A stretch of DNA of 64,000 nt from SIG455 sp045659025. Lineage in GTDB: Bacteria; Bacillota; Clostridia; UMGS1810. Shown here one piece after another: positions 43,254 through 50,867 of this stretch. A program made the translations under genes and the position numbers. The stretch spans positions 17,649 to 81,648 of the forward strand of contig JAZOWA010000007.1 in the NCBI GenBank assembly GCA_045659025.1, in the 5' to 3' direction. Under the pieces are notes generated by a model. The model saw only the letters and a list, made by a program, of their open reading frames with translations, was not told where the DNA came from and ran no database searches. Numbering within the stretch: position 1 is the first letter of the stretch; the number at the start of each line of letters is the position of its first letter.

Positions 43254-43911
43254 ATCCTTTTATTATTTCAAGCAGATGCTCGTATCGGGCAATCTCGGTT
43301 TCCTTGCCTTTGCTCTTTTTAAGACCGTCTATGATTTTACTTACCACATTTACATTGAAGGCGACATAATCACCGAAGTTTTCGTCCTCATCAATGCCCT
43401 TGCCGAGAACAAGCTCTCTCTCGGTGAGGTGGGATGTACCTTTCTTCGCGTATATAATATTGTAGAATTTATCTTCTTCACGGGCGAGCTTCTCGGATAC
43501 TATCTCAAATCCGTCGGATATAAGATACTCCCTCAGCTCCTTGCCTGCCACCATGGGTTGCAGGATAAGGCGGGTGGTATCGTCTATCACATCTTTGCCT
43601 CTGGTAAGGATATCCCGTATGAGAAATCCACCCATACCTGCGATTACGATTGTGTCTGCCTCGCCTTTTCCGAGGGCATCAAGACCGTCGGAGAGACGGG
43701 TGGTGATTTTATCCGAAAGACCGCTGCCCTCTATATGCTCCTTTGCGGCATTTAACGGGCCTTCGTTAATATCGCAGGCAATGGCACTGTCGCAGAGGCC
43801 ATTTTGCACACAATACACGGGCACATAGCCGTGGTCGGTGCCGATGTCTGCCAGCGAGGTTGTGCCATCGACAAATTCTGTTATCTTAATCAGTCGTTCA
43901 CTTAACTTCAT
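43252..43911 (-). CDS. trmK: tRNA (adenine-22-N1)-methyltransferase
   Basis: SAM-dependent methyltransferase of the TrmK family, 219 residues. The N-terminal MKLSERLIKITEFV and the SAM motif ADIGTDHGYVPVY are characteristic, as are CDINEGPLNAAKEHI, VIAGMGGFLIRDIL and LQPMVAGKELREYL. A coiled-coil-like C-terminal helix region (about 180-219) is also usual for the family. ATG 43911 gives the conserved start and leaves 17 bases to the upstream gene; a longer in-frame start at 43968 would overlap that gene and is rejected. The ribosome site is weak (GTAGG). An M20 peptidase gene precedes it. Confidence 0.9.
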   Translation of the reverse strand: MKLSERLIKITEFVDGTTSLADIGTDHGYVPVYCVQNGLCDSAIACDINEGPLNAAKEHIEGSGLSDKITTRLSDGLDALGKGEADTIVIAGMGGFLIRDILTRGKDVIDDTTRLILQPMVAGKELREYLISDGFEIVSEKLAREEDKFYNIIYAKKGTSHLTERELVLGKGIDEDENFGDYVAFNVNVVSKIIDGLKKSKGKETEIARYEHLLEIIKG

Positions 43912-43928
43912 ATTATATATACCTACAA

Positions 43929-45083
43929 TCAATAATCCAATGCAAGAGCTACGAGACGTTTCGCACACTCGCCCAGGGATGAGAGCAGGCCGAATTCGTT
44001 TACGGAGTGGATAAAGCCACCATCCACGCCCACGGAGTCTATGGTGGGGATGCCTTCTCTGGTGGTGTATGCCGCATCAGAACCACCGAGACCCTTGAAC
44101 ATCTCAAGAGTGGGAAGTCCGTTCTTGGTGAACACTTCGTTCATTCTGTCAAACGCCTTTACGTTGAAATCGGTAAGCTCCATAGCAGGACGGTGAGCAC
44201 CGGGCTCATTCACGATACATTTGCAACCCTCAACGTGAACTGTGTCGGCAAGTTCTTTCACATACTTGCAGATGAAGTCCAGCTGTTCGTTGGTGGCGAA
44301 GCGGAAATCCGTCTCAAAGGAACAGTAACCGGGGATAATATTGCGAAGCGTACCGCCCTGCACCTTGGCAACGTTGCAGGTGATACCGTCATTATCTTTA
44401 ATCTTGTCAAGCTCAATCATCTTGTGGGATGCATCAATAATTGCGTTGGCACCCACGTGGGCGCACTTGGAGGAGTGGCCCTCTATACCTGTAACCTCAA
44501 ATTTGAAGCCTATGATGCCCTTACGGCTCATAGTGGCAAAGCCCTTGTTGTAGGGCTCAAGGTTTACAAAGAGTGCCGCGTCTTTAGCCTTTTCACACAT
44601 ATATCTTATGGTGTCGTGCTTACTGTAAGAGCTGCCCACTTCCTCGTCGGACTGAATCACAAGACGAACGGGACGGTCTGCAAAGCCTGCCTGAGAGAGC
44701 GCTTCCATAGCCATAAGGCCTGCTACCACACCGCCCTTGCAATCGCACACACCGGGGCCGTAGATCTTGTCCCCCTCGATTCTGGTGGCGGGCGAGCCGA
44801 AGGAACCAACAGCATGCACTGTGTCTATATGACCTGAGTATACGATAGGTGCGCCCTTGGCATCGGCATTCATGGTAATGCATATCGCATCACCCGACAC
44901 CTCCTGCTTGCACACGTCCACATCAAAACCCTTTTTGGTTGCCAGGTCTATAAAATACTGTCCGCACTTGTCCACACCCTCTTTGAAGGCGGTGGGACTT
45001 TCTATATTGGAACAATCCTCCCACACACGGATATATTCTGCCTCAAGGGCGTCTACTTTGGAAAAAACTTCTGCACTTGACAT
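43929..45083 (-). CDS. M20-family metallopeptidase (ArgE/DapE/carboxypeptidase G2 type)
   Basis: 384 residues. The two-zinc catalytic site is visible: H85 and D87 in YSGHIDTVH, the bridging D114 in GVCDCKGG, and D146-E147-E148 in QSDEEVGS with the catalytic Glu. The dimerisation lid follows (about 190-300; GIEGHSSKCAHVGANAI). It is closest in pattern to glutamate carboxypeptidase/CPG2-type members that remove C-terminal residues from small peptides or acylated amino acids. There is no signal peptide, so it acts in the cytoplasm. ATG follows AGGAG. The substrate cannot be assigned. Confidence 0.87.
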   Translation of the reverse strand: MSSAEVFSKVDALEAEYIRVWEDCSNIESPTAFKEGVDKCGQYFIDLATKKGFDVDVCKQEVSGDAICITMNADAKGAPIVYSGHIDTVHAVGSFGSPATRIEGDKIYGPGVCDCKGGVVAGLMAMEALSQAGFADRPVRLVIQSDEEVGSSYSKHDTIRYMCEKAKDAALFVNLEPYNKGFATMSRKGIIGFKFEVTGIEGHSSKCAHVGANAIIDASHKMIELDKIKDNDGITCNVAKVQGGTLRNIIPGYCSFETDFRFATNEQLDFICKYVKELADTVHVEGCKCIVNEPGAHRPAMELTDFNVKAFDRMNEVFTKNGLPTLEMFKGLGGSDAAYTTREGIPTIDSVGVDGGFIHSVNEFGLLSSLGECAKRLVALALDY

Positions 45084-45200
45084 TTCTGGTCACTCCTATA
45101 ATATATATGAAGATAAAATTAAGTTTGTTTGAAATCATTTTAACATAAATGAAGGAAATTTTCAATATTTCCAAGTTATTCAAAAAAATTATTTTTTTAC

Positions 45201-45229
45201 TTGACATCGTCCCTTCGGTGTGGTATCCT
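45201..45229 (+). promoter_or_regulatory. promoter for rpmG-secE-nusG
   Basis: TTGACA (45201-45206), 17 bases, TATCCT (45224-45229). The leader to rpmG is about 80 bases; no tRNA gene is found in it. Confidence 0.7.
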
Positions 45230-45317
45230 ATATAAGCCGACTATCGGTCTATTTGTGTTGCATAAAATTATTTGTTGCATAAATACTATGCTTTATCATT
45301 GAAGGAGGTGCACAGCA

Positions 45318-45467
45318 ATGAGAGTTAAAATAACATTGGCTTGCAGTAAATGTAAACAGAGAAACTATGACACCATGAAGAATAAGAAGAACAATCCCGA
45401 CAGATTGGAAATGAACAAATATTGCCGTTTCTGTCGTGAACACACATTGCACAAAGAGACAAAATAA
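45318..45467 (+). CDS. rpmG: 50S ribosomal protein L33
   Basis: A 49-residue basic protein starting MRVKITLACSKCKQRNY. The zinc-ribbon cysteines are C9-x2-C12 and C36-x2-C39, so this is the zinc-containing (C+) L33 form. ATG is preceded by GAAGGAGGTG. It heads the rpmG-secE-nusG string usual in Firmicutes and is read from the promoter at 45201-45229. Confidence 0.95.
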   Translation: MRVKITLACSKCKQRNYDTMKNKKNNPDRLEMNKYCRFCREHTLHKETK

Positions 45468-45519
45468 TTTTGTTTTGCAATGAGAAAGTAACAGTAATAT
45501 TGTTAAAGAGGTGAACAGT

Positions 45520-45735
45520 ATGGCAGAGACAAACACAGCCAAGAAGAACCCCTTCAAAGCTATTGCAAAATATTTCAGAGAAGTTAAATCTGAGATGAAA
45601 AAGGTTATCTGGCCTTCCCGTAAACAGGTTGTTAACAACACCACAGTTGTAATCGCCGCAGTTGTACTTATCGGCATTTTCATCTGGGTGCTTGACGCTG
45701 TTTTCCAGTTTGGTATTTTCAGCTTCATTAAATAA
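45520..45735 (+). CDS. secE: preprotein translocase subunit SecE
   Basis: 71 residues, the short Gram-positive form with a single membrane helix (about 42-62). The amphipathic segment FREVKSEMKKVIWPSRKQ before it is the SecE signature that clamps SecY. It forms SecYEG with the SecA encoded at 28058. ATG 45520 follows AGAGGTG; the GTG at 45511 is part of that ribosome site. It lies between rpmG and nusG. Confidence 0.95.
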   Translation: MAETNTAKKNPFKAIAKYFREVKSEMKKVIWPSRKQVVNNTTVVIAAVVLIGIFIWVLDAVFQFGIFSFIK

Positions 45736-45770
45736 TACCTGCGGGAAATTGAGAGGAGAGCTTCATAACT

Positions 45771-46286
45771 ATGGCAAGTAACGCTAAATGGTATGTTGTG
45801 CACACCTATTCAGGATATGAGAATAAGGTAAAGACCAATATAGAAAAAATCATTGAGAACCGTCATCTTGAAGACCTTATCCTTGAGGTATTGGTACCTA
45901 CTGAGGACGTGGTTGAGGAGAGAAACGGTAAAGAGAAGGTTGTCACAAGAAAGATTTTCCCCGGATATGTACTTATCAAGATGGTTATGACGGACGACAC
46001 ATGGTATGTGGTTCGCAATACCACCGGTATCACCGGCTTTGTAGGTACCACCAAGCCCATTCCCTTGACAGAAGCCGAGGTGACTGCGATGGGTCTTATT
46101 TCCGAGGAGGCCAAGCCTGAGTTTTCTGTGGGTGACACAGTTAAAATCTCCGGTGGCGCATTTGAAGGTCAGGTCGGCAAGATTGTTGAGTTTGACGCGG
46201 CTAATAAGACGGTTAAGGTAGCCCTTAACGTATTTGGTCAGGTCACCAATATCGAAGTTGACGTTGTCTTCATCAAAGCAGTTTAA
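45771..46286 (+). CDS. nusG: transcription termination/antitermination protein NusG
   Basis: 171 residues: the NGN domain (about 5-105; KWYVVHTYSGYENKVKTNIE, FPGYVLIKMVMTDDTWYVVRNT) and a C-terminal KOW domain (about 122-170; VGDTVKISGGAFEGQVGKI). It binds RNA polymerase and affects pausing and coupling to translation. ATG follows GAGAGGAG. It lies directly before the L11/L1 genes as in most bacteria. Confidence 0.96.
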   Translation: MASNAKWYVVHTYSGYENKVKTNIEKIIENRHLEDLILEVLVPTEDVVEERNGKEKVVTRKIFPGYVLIKMVMTDDTWYVVRNTTGITGFVGTTKPIPLTEAEVTAMGLISEEAKPEFSVGDTVKISGGAFEGQVGKIVEFDAANKTVKVALNVFGQVTNIEVDVVFIKAV

Positions 46287-46363
46287 TAATCGGGTAACCG
46301 CTTATTATAGTGGGAGGACGAAAGTCTGTTTGACCACATCACGATTGTAAGGAGGTGTTTATA
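46287..46363 (+). promoter_or_regulatory. L1-type autoregulatory leader before rplK
   Basis: A hairpin TAATAA/TTATTA with inner CGG/CCG (about 46285-46307) is followed by GTGGGAGGAC (46310-46319) pairing through GTGG with CCAC (46334-46337). GTGGGAGG...ACCAC resembles the L1-binding region of 23S rRNA (helices 76-77), so it is a probable L1 repressor site. The same motif recurs before rplA. Confidence 0.6.
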
Positions 46364-46789
46364 ATGGCACAGAAAGTAATGGGTTTCATTAAGCTTCAGA
46401 TTGAAGCCGGCAAAGCCACTCCTGCACCACCTGTTGGTCCTGCACTTGGTCAGCACGGTGTAAACATCATGCAGTTCTGCAAAGAGTTCAATGAAAAGAC
46501 AGCTAAAGATGCAGGTCTTGTTATCCCTGTTGTAATTACAGTATATCAGGACAGATCTTTCTCTTTCATCACAAAGACTCCCCCCGCAGCTGTATTGATT
46601 AAGAAGGCTTGCAAGATCCAGAGCGGTTCGGGCGTACCGAACAAGACAAAAGTCGCTACTATCAGCAAAGACGCTGTAAGACAGATCGCAGAGCAGAAGA
46701 TGCCCGATTTGAATGCAGCAAGCATTGAATCCGCCATGAGCATGATTGCAGGTACTGCAAGAAGCATGGGCGTAGTAGTAGAGGACTAA
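46364..46789 (+). CDS. rplK: 50S ribosomal protein L11
   Basis: 141 residues. KLQIEAGKATPAPPVGPALG is the conserved N-terminal motif contacting the GTPase-associated centre, with PAAVLIKKACKIQSGSG and DLNAASIESAMSMIAGTARS in the C-terminal RNA-binding domain. ATG 46364 follows AAGGAGGTG; the in-frame GTG at 46355 is part of that site. It is cotranscribed with rplA after a second L1-type leader. Confidence 0.97.
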   Translation: MAQKVMGFIKLQIEAGKATPAPPVGPALGQHGVNIMQFCKEFNEKTAKDAGLVIPVVITVYQDRSFSFITKTPPAAVLIKKACKIQSGSGVPNKTKVATISKDAVRQIAEQKMPDLNAASIESAMSMIAGTARSMGVVVED

Positions 46790-46797
46790 TTTAAGCA

Positions 46798-46866
46798 ACA
46801 CCCCGTTATGGGATGACTCATACGGGCATAACAGTGGGAGGAATTAAATTTCCGTGTAACCACATG
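46798..46866 (+). promoter_or_regulatory. second L1-type leader, before rplA
   Basis: A hairpin CCCGTTATG/CATACGGG (about 46802-46825) is followed by GTGGGAGGA (46834-46842), with GTGG pairing to CCAC (46860-46863). The arrangement copies the leader before rplK in order and motif, with different stem sequence. Confidence 0.6.
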
Positions 46867-46879
46867 AGGAGGAAAAATT

Positions 46880-47572
46880 TTGCGTAAAGGTAAGAATTAT
46901 CAGGACAGCGCAAAGCTTATTGAGAAATCAAAGCTTTATGAGCTGAACGAAGCATTAGACCTTGTTGTGAAGACAGCAAAGGCGAAATTTGACGAGACAA
47001 TCGAGATTCACGTTAAGCTCGGTGTTGACTCAAGACACGCTGATCAGCAGGTTCGCGGTGCTATCGTATTGCCCCACGGTACAGGTAAGACTGTTCGTGT
47101 ATTGGTATTTGCCAAGGGCGATAACGTTAAGATCGCAGAGGAAGCCGGTGCTGATTACGCAGGCGGCGAGGAACTCGTTGCAAAGATCCAGAATGAAAAC
47201 TGGTTTGATTTTGATGTAGTAGTTGCTACCCCCGATATGATGGGTCTCGTCGGCAGAATCGGTAGAGTACTTGGTCCTAAGGGCCTCATGCCTAACCCCA
47301 AAGCCGGCACAGTAACTCCCGACGTTGCAAAAGCAATCGCCGACATCAAAGCAGGTAAGATTGAGTACCGTTTGGATAAGACCAACATCATCCACTGCCC
47401 CATCGGCAAGAAGTCTTTCGGTCCCGAAAAGCTTGCTGATAACTTCAATGCACTTATGGGCGCTATTATCAAAGCGAAACCCGCAGCAGCAAAGGGTCAG
47501 TATTTGAGAAGTGTTGCAATCGCATCTACCATGGGCCCCGGCATTAAGCTCAACCCCGGTAAACTTTCTTAA
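46880..47572 (+). CDS. rplA: 50S ribosomal protein L1
   Basis: 230 residues of standard length with the two-domain L1 fold. GVDSRHADQQVRGAIVLPHGTGK, the interdomain LVGRIGRVLGPKGLMPNPK (the L1 signature) and the IEYRLDKTNIIHCPIGK segment are visible. It binds 23S rRNA at the stalk and, as a free protein, represses its own mRNA; sites of the right kind precede both rplK and rplA. The start is TTG seven bases after AGGAGG, which may keep its translation modest. Confidence 0.96.
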   Translation: MRKGKNYQDSAKLIEKSKLYELNEALDLVVKTAKAKFDETIEIHVKLGVDSRHADQQVRGAIVLPHGTGKTVRVLVFAKGDNVKIAEEAGADYAGGEELVAKIQNENWFDFDVVVATPDMMGLVGRIGRVLGPKGLMPNPKAGTVTPDVAKAIADIKAGKIEYRLDKTNIIHCPIGKKSFGPEKLADNFNALMGAIIKAKPAAAKGQYLRSVAIASTMGPGIKLNPGKLS

Positions 47573-47578
47573 TTTTAC

Positions 47579-47607
47579 TTGACAAACTGATTTTTATATG
47601 ATACAGT
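47579..47607 (+). promoter_or_regulatory. promoter for rplJ-rplL
   Basis: TTGACA (47579-47584), 17 bases, TACAGT (47602-47607), beginning six bases after the rplA stop. L10/L12 thus have a separate transcript start. Confidence 0.75.
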
Positions 47608-47739
47608 ATATACGTTGTCCAAAGACAGCAGGTAGAAATTAACCTTTCTGTAAATCCTGCCGAGGAACTTAAACATATTCATTATGCTTATTTTTAAGGT
47701 TCCGTCTTTGATTGTCGGGACCTTTTGTTTTTGGTACAA
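47608..47739 (+). ncRNA. L10 leader with attenuator
   Basis: The motif AAAGACAGCAGGT...CCTGCCGAGG (about 47621-47665) matches the L10 leader, which folds into the kink-turn stem bound by L10(L12)4. It ends in a terminator, AAGGTTCC (47696-47703) pairing with GGGACCTT (47717-47724) and a T-run, so excess L10 would cut transcription before rplJ. Confidence 0.9.
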
Positions 47740-47780
47740 TGCGATATACTTCGCACATGAATGTTTTAGGAGGTGAAACA

Positions 47781-48467
47781 ATGCCAAGCGCTAAAGTTTT
47801 AGAACAGAAAAAAGTCACCGTTGCAGCTCTTATTGAGAAGCTTTCTGCCGCACAGGCCGGTGTACTTGTTGATTACAGAGGCTTGACAGTTAGTGAAGAT
47901 ACTGAGCTCCGCAAGAAATTGCGTGAAGCAGGCGTTGAGTACACAGTTGTTAAAAACACTCTTACAAGATTTGCTGCTAAGGAAGTAGGTCTTGGTGAGC
48001 TCGACGAGATTCTCAACGGTCCCACATCACTTGCAATCAGCGATAGCGACCCCGTTGCTCCTGCAAAAGTTATTTCAGACTTTGCAAAGACAAACGAAAA
48101 GCTCGAGATCAAAGCCGGCTTTTTGGACGGTAAAGTTATCAGCTTAGACGAGGTTAAGACATTAGCAAATACTCCTTCCAGAGAGACTCTTATTGCTAAG
48201 ATCATGGGCAGCTTGAATGCACCCATCTCTGAGTTGGTACGTACATTGCAGGCCCTCGTTGATAACGGTGTAGAGCCCGCTGATATCACAAAGGAAGCAC
48301 CCGCAACTGAAGAAGCTGCTCCCGCAGAGGAAGCACCCGCAGTTGAAGAGGCTCCCGCAGCTGAAGAAGCACCCGTAGCAGAAGAGGCAGCTCCCGCAGA
48401 GGAAGCTCCCGCAGCTGAAGAAGCTCCCGCAGAGGAAGCTCCTGCAGCAGAAACCACAGAAGAATAA
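47781..48467 (+). CDS. rplJ: 50S ribosomal protein L10 with long acidic C-terminal tail
   Basis: 228 residues, whereas L10 is normally about 165-175. The first 170 residues are ordinary: VTVAALIEKLSAAQAGVLVDYRGLT binds 23S rRNA, and ISELVRTLQALVDNG near the end is the region that carries L12 dimers. From about residue 170 it runs into a low-complexity tail of about 55 residues built from Glu-Glu-Ala-Pro-Ala units. ATG 47781 follows AGGAGG; in-frame codons back to 47712 belong to the leader RNA. The nucleotide repeats make copy-number change likely. Reading frame and stop are intact. Confidence 0.95.
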   Translation: MPSAKVLEQKKVTVAALIEKLSAAQAGVLVDYRGLTVSEDTELRKKLREAGVEYTVVKNTLTRFAAKEVGLGELDEILNGPTSLAISDSDPVAPAKVISDFAKTNEKLEIKAGFLDGKVISLDEVKTLANTPSRETLIAKIMGSLNAPISELVRTLQALVDNGVEPADITKEAPATEEAAPAEEAPAVEEAPAAEEAPVAEEAAPAEEAPAAEEAPAEEAPAAETTEE

Positions 48468-48501
48468 TTTTTATTAAATTCCAAATAGGAGGTAAATTAA
48501 A

Positions 48502-48873
48502 ATGAGTATTGAATCAATTATTGCAGAAATTAAAGAACTTAAATTGTTAGAAGTTGCTGAACTCGTAAAAGCAATGGAAGAAGAATTCGGCGTAAGCGCT
48601 GCTGCTCCCGTAGCAGTTGTAGGTGCTGTAGCTGCTGACGGCGCAGGTGCTGCTGCTGAGAAGACAGACTTCGACGTAGTACTTGCTAACGCAGGCGAAG
48701 CTAAGCTTAAGGTTGTTAAGGCTGTTAGAGAGCTCACAGGTCTCGGCCTTAAAGAAGCAAAAGACCTCGTTGACGGCGCACCCAGCAAAGTTAAAGAGGG
48801 CGTAGCTAAAGAAGAAGCTGAGAAGATGAAGGCCGCTTTGGAAGAAGCAGGCGCAACTGTAGAGTTGAAGTAA
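48502..48873 (+). CDS. rplL: 50S ribosomal protein L7/L12
   Basis: 123 residues: N-terminal dimerisation helices (IIAEIKELKLLEVAELVKAMEEEF), an Ala/Gly-rich hinge (about 36-52) and the C-terminal domain that binds translation factors (KIVKAVRE-like VVKAVRELTGLGLKEAKDLVDGAP region). ATG follows AGGAGG. It ends the operon with a strong terminator; rpoB, which commonly follows, is absent. Confidence 0.97.
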   Translation: MSIESIIAEIKELKLLEVAELVKAMEEEFGVSAAAPVAVVGAVAADGAGAAAEKTDFDVVLANAGEAKLKVVKAVRELTGLGLKEAKDLVDGAPSKVKEGVAKEEAEKMKAALEEAGATVELK

Positions 48874-48895
48874 TCTTCACCCTAAAACATAACTT

Positions 48896-48927
48896 AAAAT
48901 GCCACTGCATTGCGCAGTGGCATTTTT
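48896..48927 (+). terminator. terminator after rplL
   Basis: AAAATGCCACTGC, ATT loop, GCGCAGTGGCATTTTT. Confidence 0.92.
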
Positions 48928-48967
48928 GTGTGCTTTAATGAATAGGGGAGAGGGAATAGTTAAGACA

Positions 48968-49030
48968 GAAAACCGCTTTGCGGTTTTCTTATACGAGAAA
49001 GGTCGTAGTGAATTTCACTACGACCTTTTT
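48968..49030. terminator. two hairpins ending the RNase J transcript
   Basis: GAAAACCGC-TTT-GCGGTTTTC (48968-48988) and the long palindrome AAAGGTCGTAGTGAA...TTCACTACGACCTTT (48998-49030). The second has an A-run on the left and a T-run on the right, so it can terminate in both directions. Confidence 0.8.
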
Positions 49031-49053
49031 GGTTACGTTTTATATCTTATCAA

Positions 49054-50718
49054 TCACACATCCATAATGATGGGGATTATCATGGGGTTACGTTTTGTTT
49101 CGTTAAAGAGCAATTCGGAGATCTTGTTTTTCACGTGGGATTTGATGGTGTTCCAATCGCGGATGTTATTCTTATTGCATACTGCTATGCAGTCTGCCGC
49201 TACGGTGCGGATCTGCGCCATAAGGTCACCCGATTCCCTCACATACACAAAGCCCCTTGATATAATCTCTGCCTGACCAACCAGTGAGTTGGTCTCCTTC
49301 GACAGAGACAGTACCACCACGATAACGCCGTCTTCCGAGAGTCTCTTTCTGTCACGTAGTACGATATTGCCTACGTCACCTACACCGAGACCGTCAACCA
49401 AGGTGATGCCCGCAGGCACACTACCGCTTATGCGGGCGCTGTCACGGGTGAATTCCAGCACCTTGCCGTTTTCCATAATGAATATGTTTTTCTTATTGAT
49501 ACCCATATAGGATGCCAAATTGGCATGGGTCTTTAAGAAGCTATACTCACCGTGAACGGGGATAAAGTATTTCGGCTTCGTGAGGGCAAGCATAATCTTG
49601 AGTTCTTCCTGACAGGCGTGACCCGATACGTGAAGCTCTGCGCTTCTGTCGTGGATAACGTCTGCACCCTTCTTCATAAGCTCGTTTACCACATTCGCCA
49701 CCAGCTTCTCGTTGCCGGGGATGGGGTTAGCGGATATGATTACCAGGTCACCGGGGGCAATCTCTACCTTGCGATGGTCGGAGTATGCCATACGATAGAG
49801 GGCGCTCATAGTCTCACCCTGACTGCCCGTGGTGATTATAACCACCTGATGCGGACGGTATTTATTCACGTCATCAATATCTATAATAATGTTGTCGGGG
49901 ATTTTCATATACCCCAGATTGATTGCCGTTTCAAGCACGTTAATCATACTTCTGCCGGAAAGCGCCACCTTGCGGTTGGTCTTGTGAGCAGCGGTGATAA
50001 TCTGTTGCACCCTATGTATGTTGGATGCAAAGGTTGCCACGATAATTCTCTGCTTGGTGGATTTGAACACGTCGTCAAGCTTGATACCTACGGAACGCTC
50101 CGACATAGTGAATCCACCGCGTTCTGCGTTGGTGGAGTCACTCATAAGGGCAAGCACACCCTTATTACCCAACTGACCCAATCGGGTTAAGTCTATCATC
50201 TCACCTGCGATAGGGGTGGAGTCAATCTTGAAGTCGCCCGTATGCACGATTGTGCCCACGGGGGTGGTGATTGCTATTGCCACCGCATCTGCGATTGAGT
50301 GATTGGAACGGATGAACTCCACACCGAATCCACCCACCTTGAACGCATCCCCGGGGTTTTTGCGGATGAGCTTGGTGGTGGAGAGGAGACCATGCTCCTT
50401 GAGCTTGTTCTGCACAAGTCCCAATGTGAGATTAGTGCCGAAGATGGGCACGTTCACCTGCTTGAGCAGGAAGGGGATTGCGCCTATATGGTCCTCGTGT
50501 CCGTGGGTGAGCACGATGCCTTTTACCTTATTATGATTCTTTACCAGATACGAAAAATCGGGAATAACCAGATCTATTCCCAGCATCTCCTCATCGGGAA
50601 ACGCCATACCGCAGTCGATTACGAGGATTTCGTTGCCATACTCAAGCAGGGTAAGATTCTTACCCACCTCGTTAAGACCGCCTAAGGGGATTAGCTTAAG
50701 CTTCTCTTTTTTTGCCAC
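49054..50718 (-). CDS. rnj: ribonuclease J
   Basis: 554-residue metallo-beta-lactamase/beta-CASP ribonuclease with 5'-3' exo- and endonuclease activity, a main mRNA-decay enzyme in Gram-positives. HGHEDHIGAIPF at 72-83 holds the zinc ligands, GDFKIDSTP, ALMSDSTNAERGGFT and HVSGHACQEELK mark the beta-CASP part, and the C-terminal domain follows about residue 450. The start is GTG after AAAAGGAG. Only one rnj gene is visible in this window. It is convergent with rplL. Confidence 0.96.
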   Translation of the reverse strand: MAKKEKLKLIPLGGLNEVGKNLTLLEYGNEILVIDCGMAFPDEEMLGIDLVIPDFSYLVKNHNKVKGIVLTHGHEDHIGAIPFLLKQVNVPIFGTNLTLGLVQNKLKEHGLLSTTKLIRKNPGDAFKVGGFGVEFIRSNHSIADAVAIAITTPVGTIVHTGDFKIDSTPIAGEMIDLTRLGQLGNKGVLALMSDSTNAERGGFTMSERSVGIKLDDVFKSTKQRIIVATFASNIHRVQQIITAAHKTNRKVALSGRSMINVLETAINLGYMKIPDNIIIDIDDVNKYRPHQVVIITTGSQGETMSALYRMAYSDHRKVEIAPGDLVIISANPIPGNEKLVANVVNELMKKGADVIHDRSAELHVSGHACQEELKIMLALTKPKYFIPVHGEYSFLKTHANLASYMGINKKNIFIMENGKVLEFTRDSARISGSVPAGITLVDGLGVGDVGNIVLRDRKRLSEDGVIVVVLSLSKETNSLVGQAEIISRGFVYVRESGDLMAQIRTVAADCIAVCNKNNIRDWNTIKSHVKNKISELLFNETKRNPMIIPIIMDV

Positions 50719-50867
50719 AAAAATTCTCCTTTTTTAGTTAAGTATATAATAATTATTAACCAAAATATGCTATTTGATACAGTCCAAAGTGCAATGCTCT
50801 CCAAAGCCATTGCGACTGTAATCACGCCATTTGGTTTAAGATACGTATTTTGAATGCAAGGATACCC

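Noticed and set aside
43912..43968. Longer N-terminus for TrmK
   Set aside because: It would overlap the M20 peptidase gene and adds a Cys/Ser stretch not seen in the family.
45230..45317. tRNA-Trp gene before rpmG/secE, as in some Firmicutes
   Set aside because: No cloverleaf could be drawn in this stretch.
47873..48484. Long open frame on the minus strand opposite rplJ
   Set aside because: It is the mirror of the Glu-Ala-Pro repeat coding, has Ser/Ala low complexity and no ribosome site; a shadow of rplJ.
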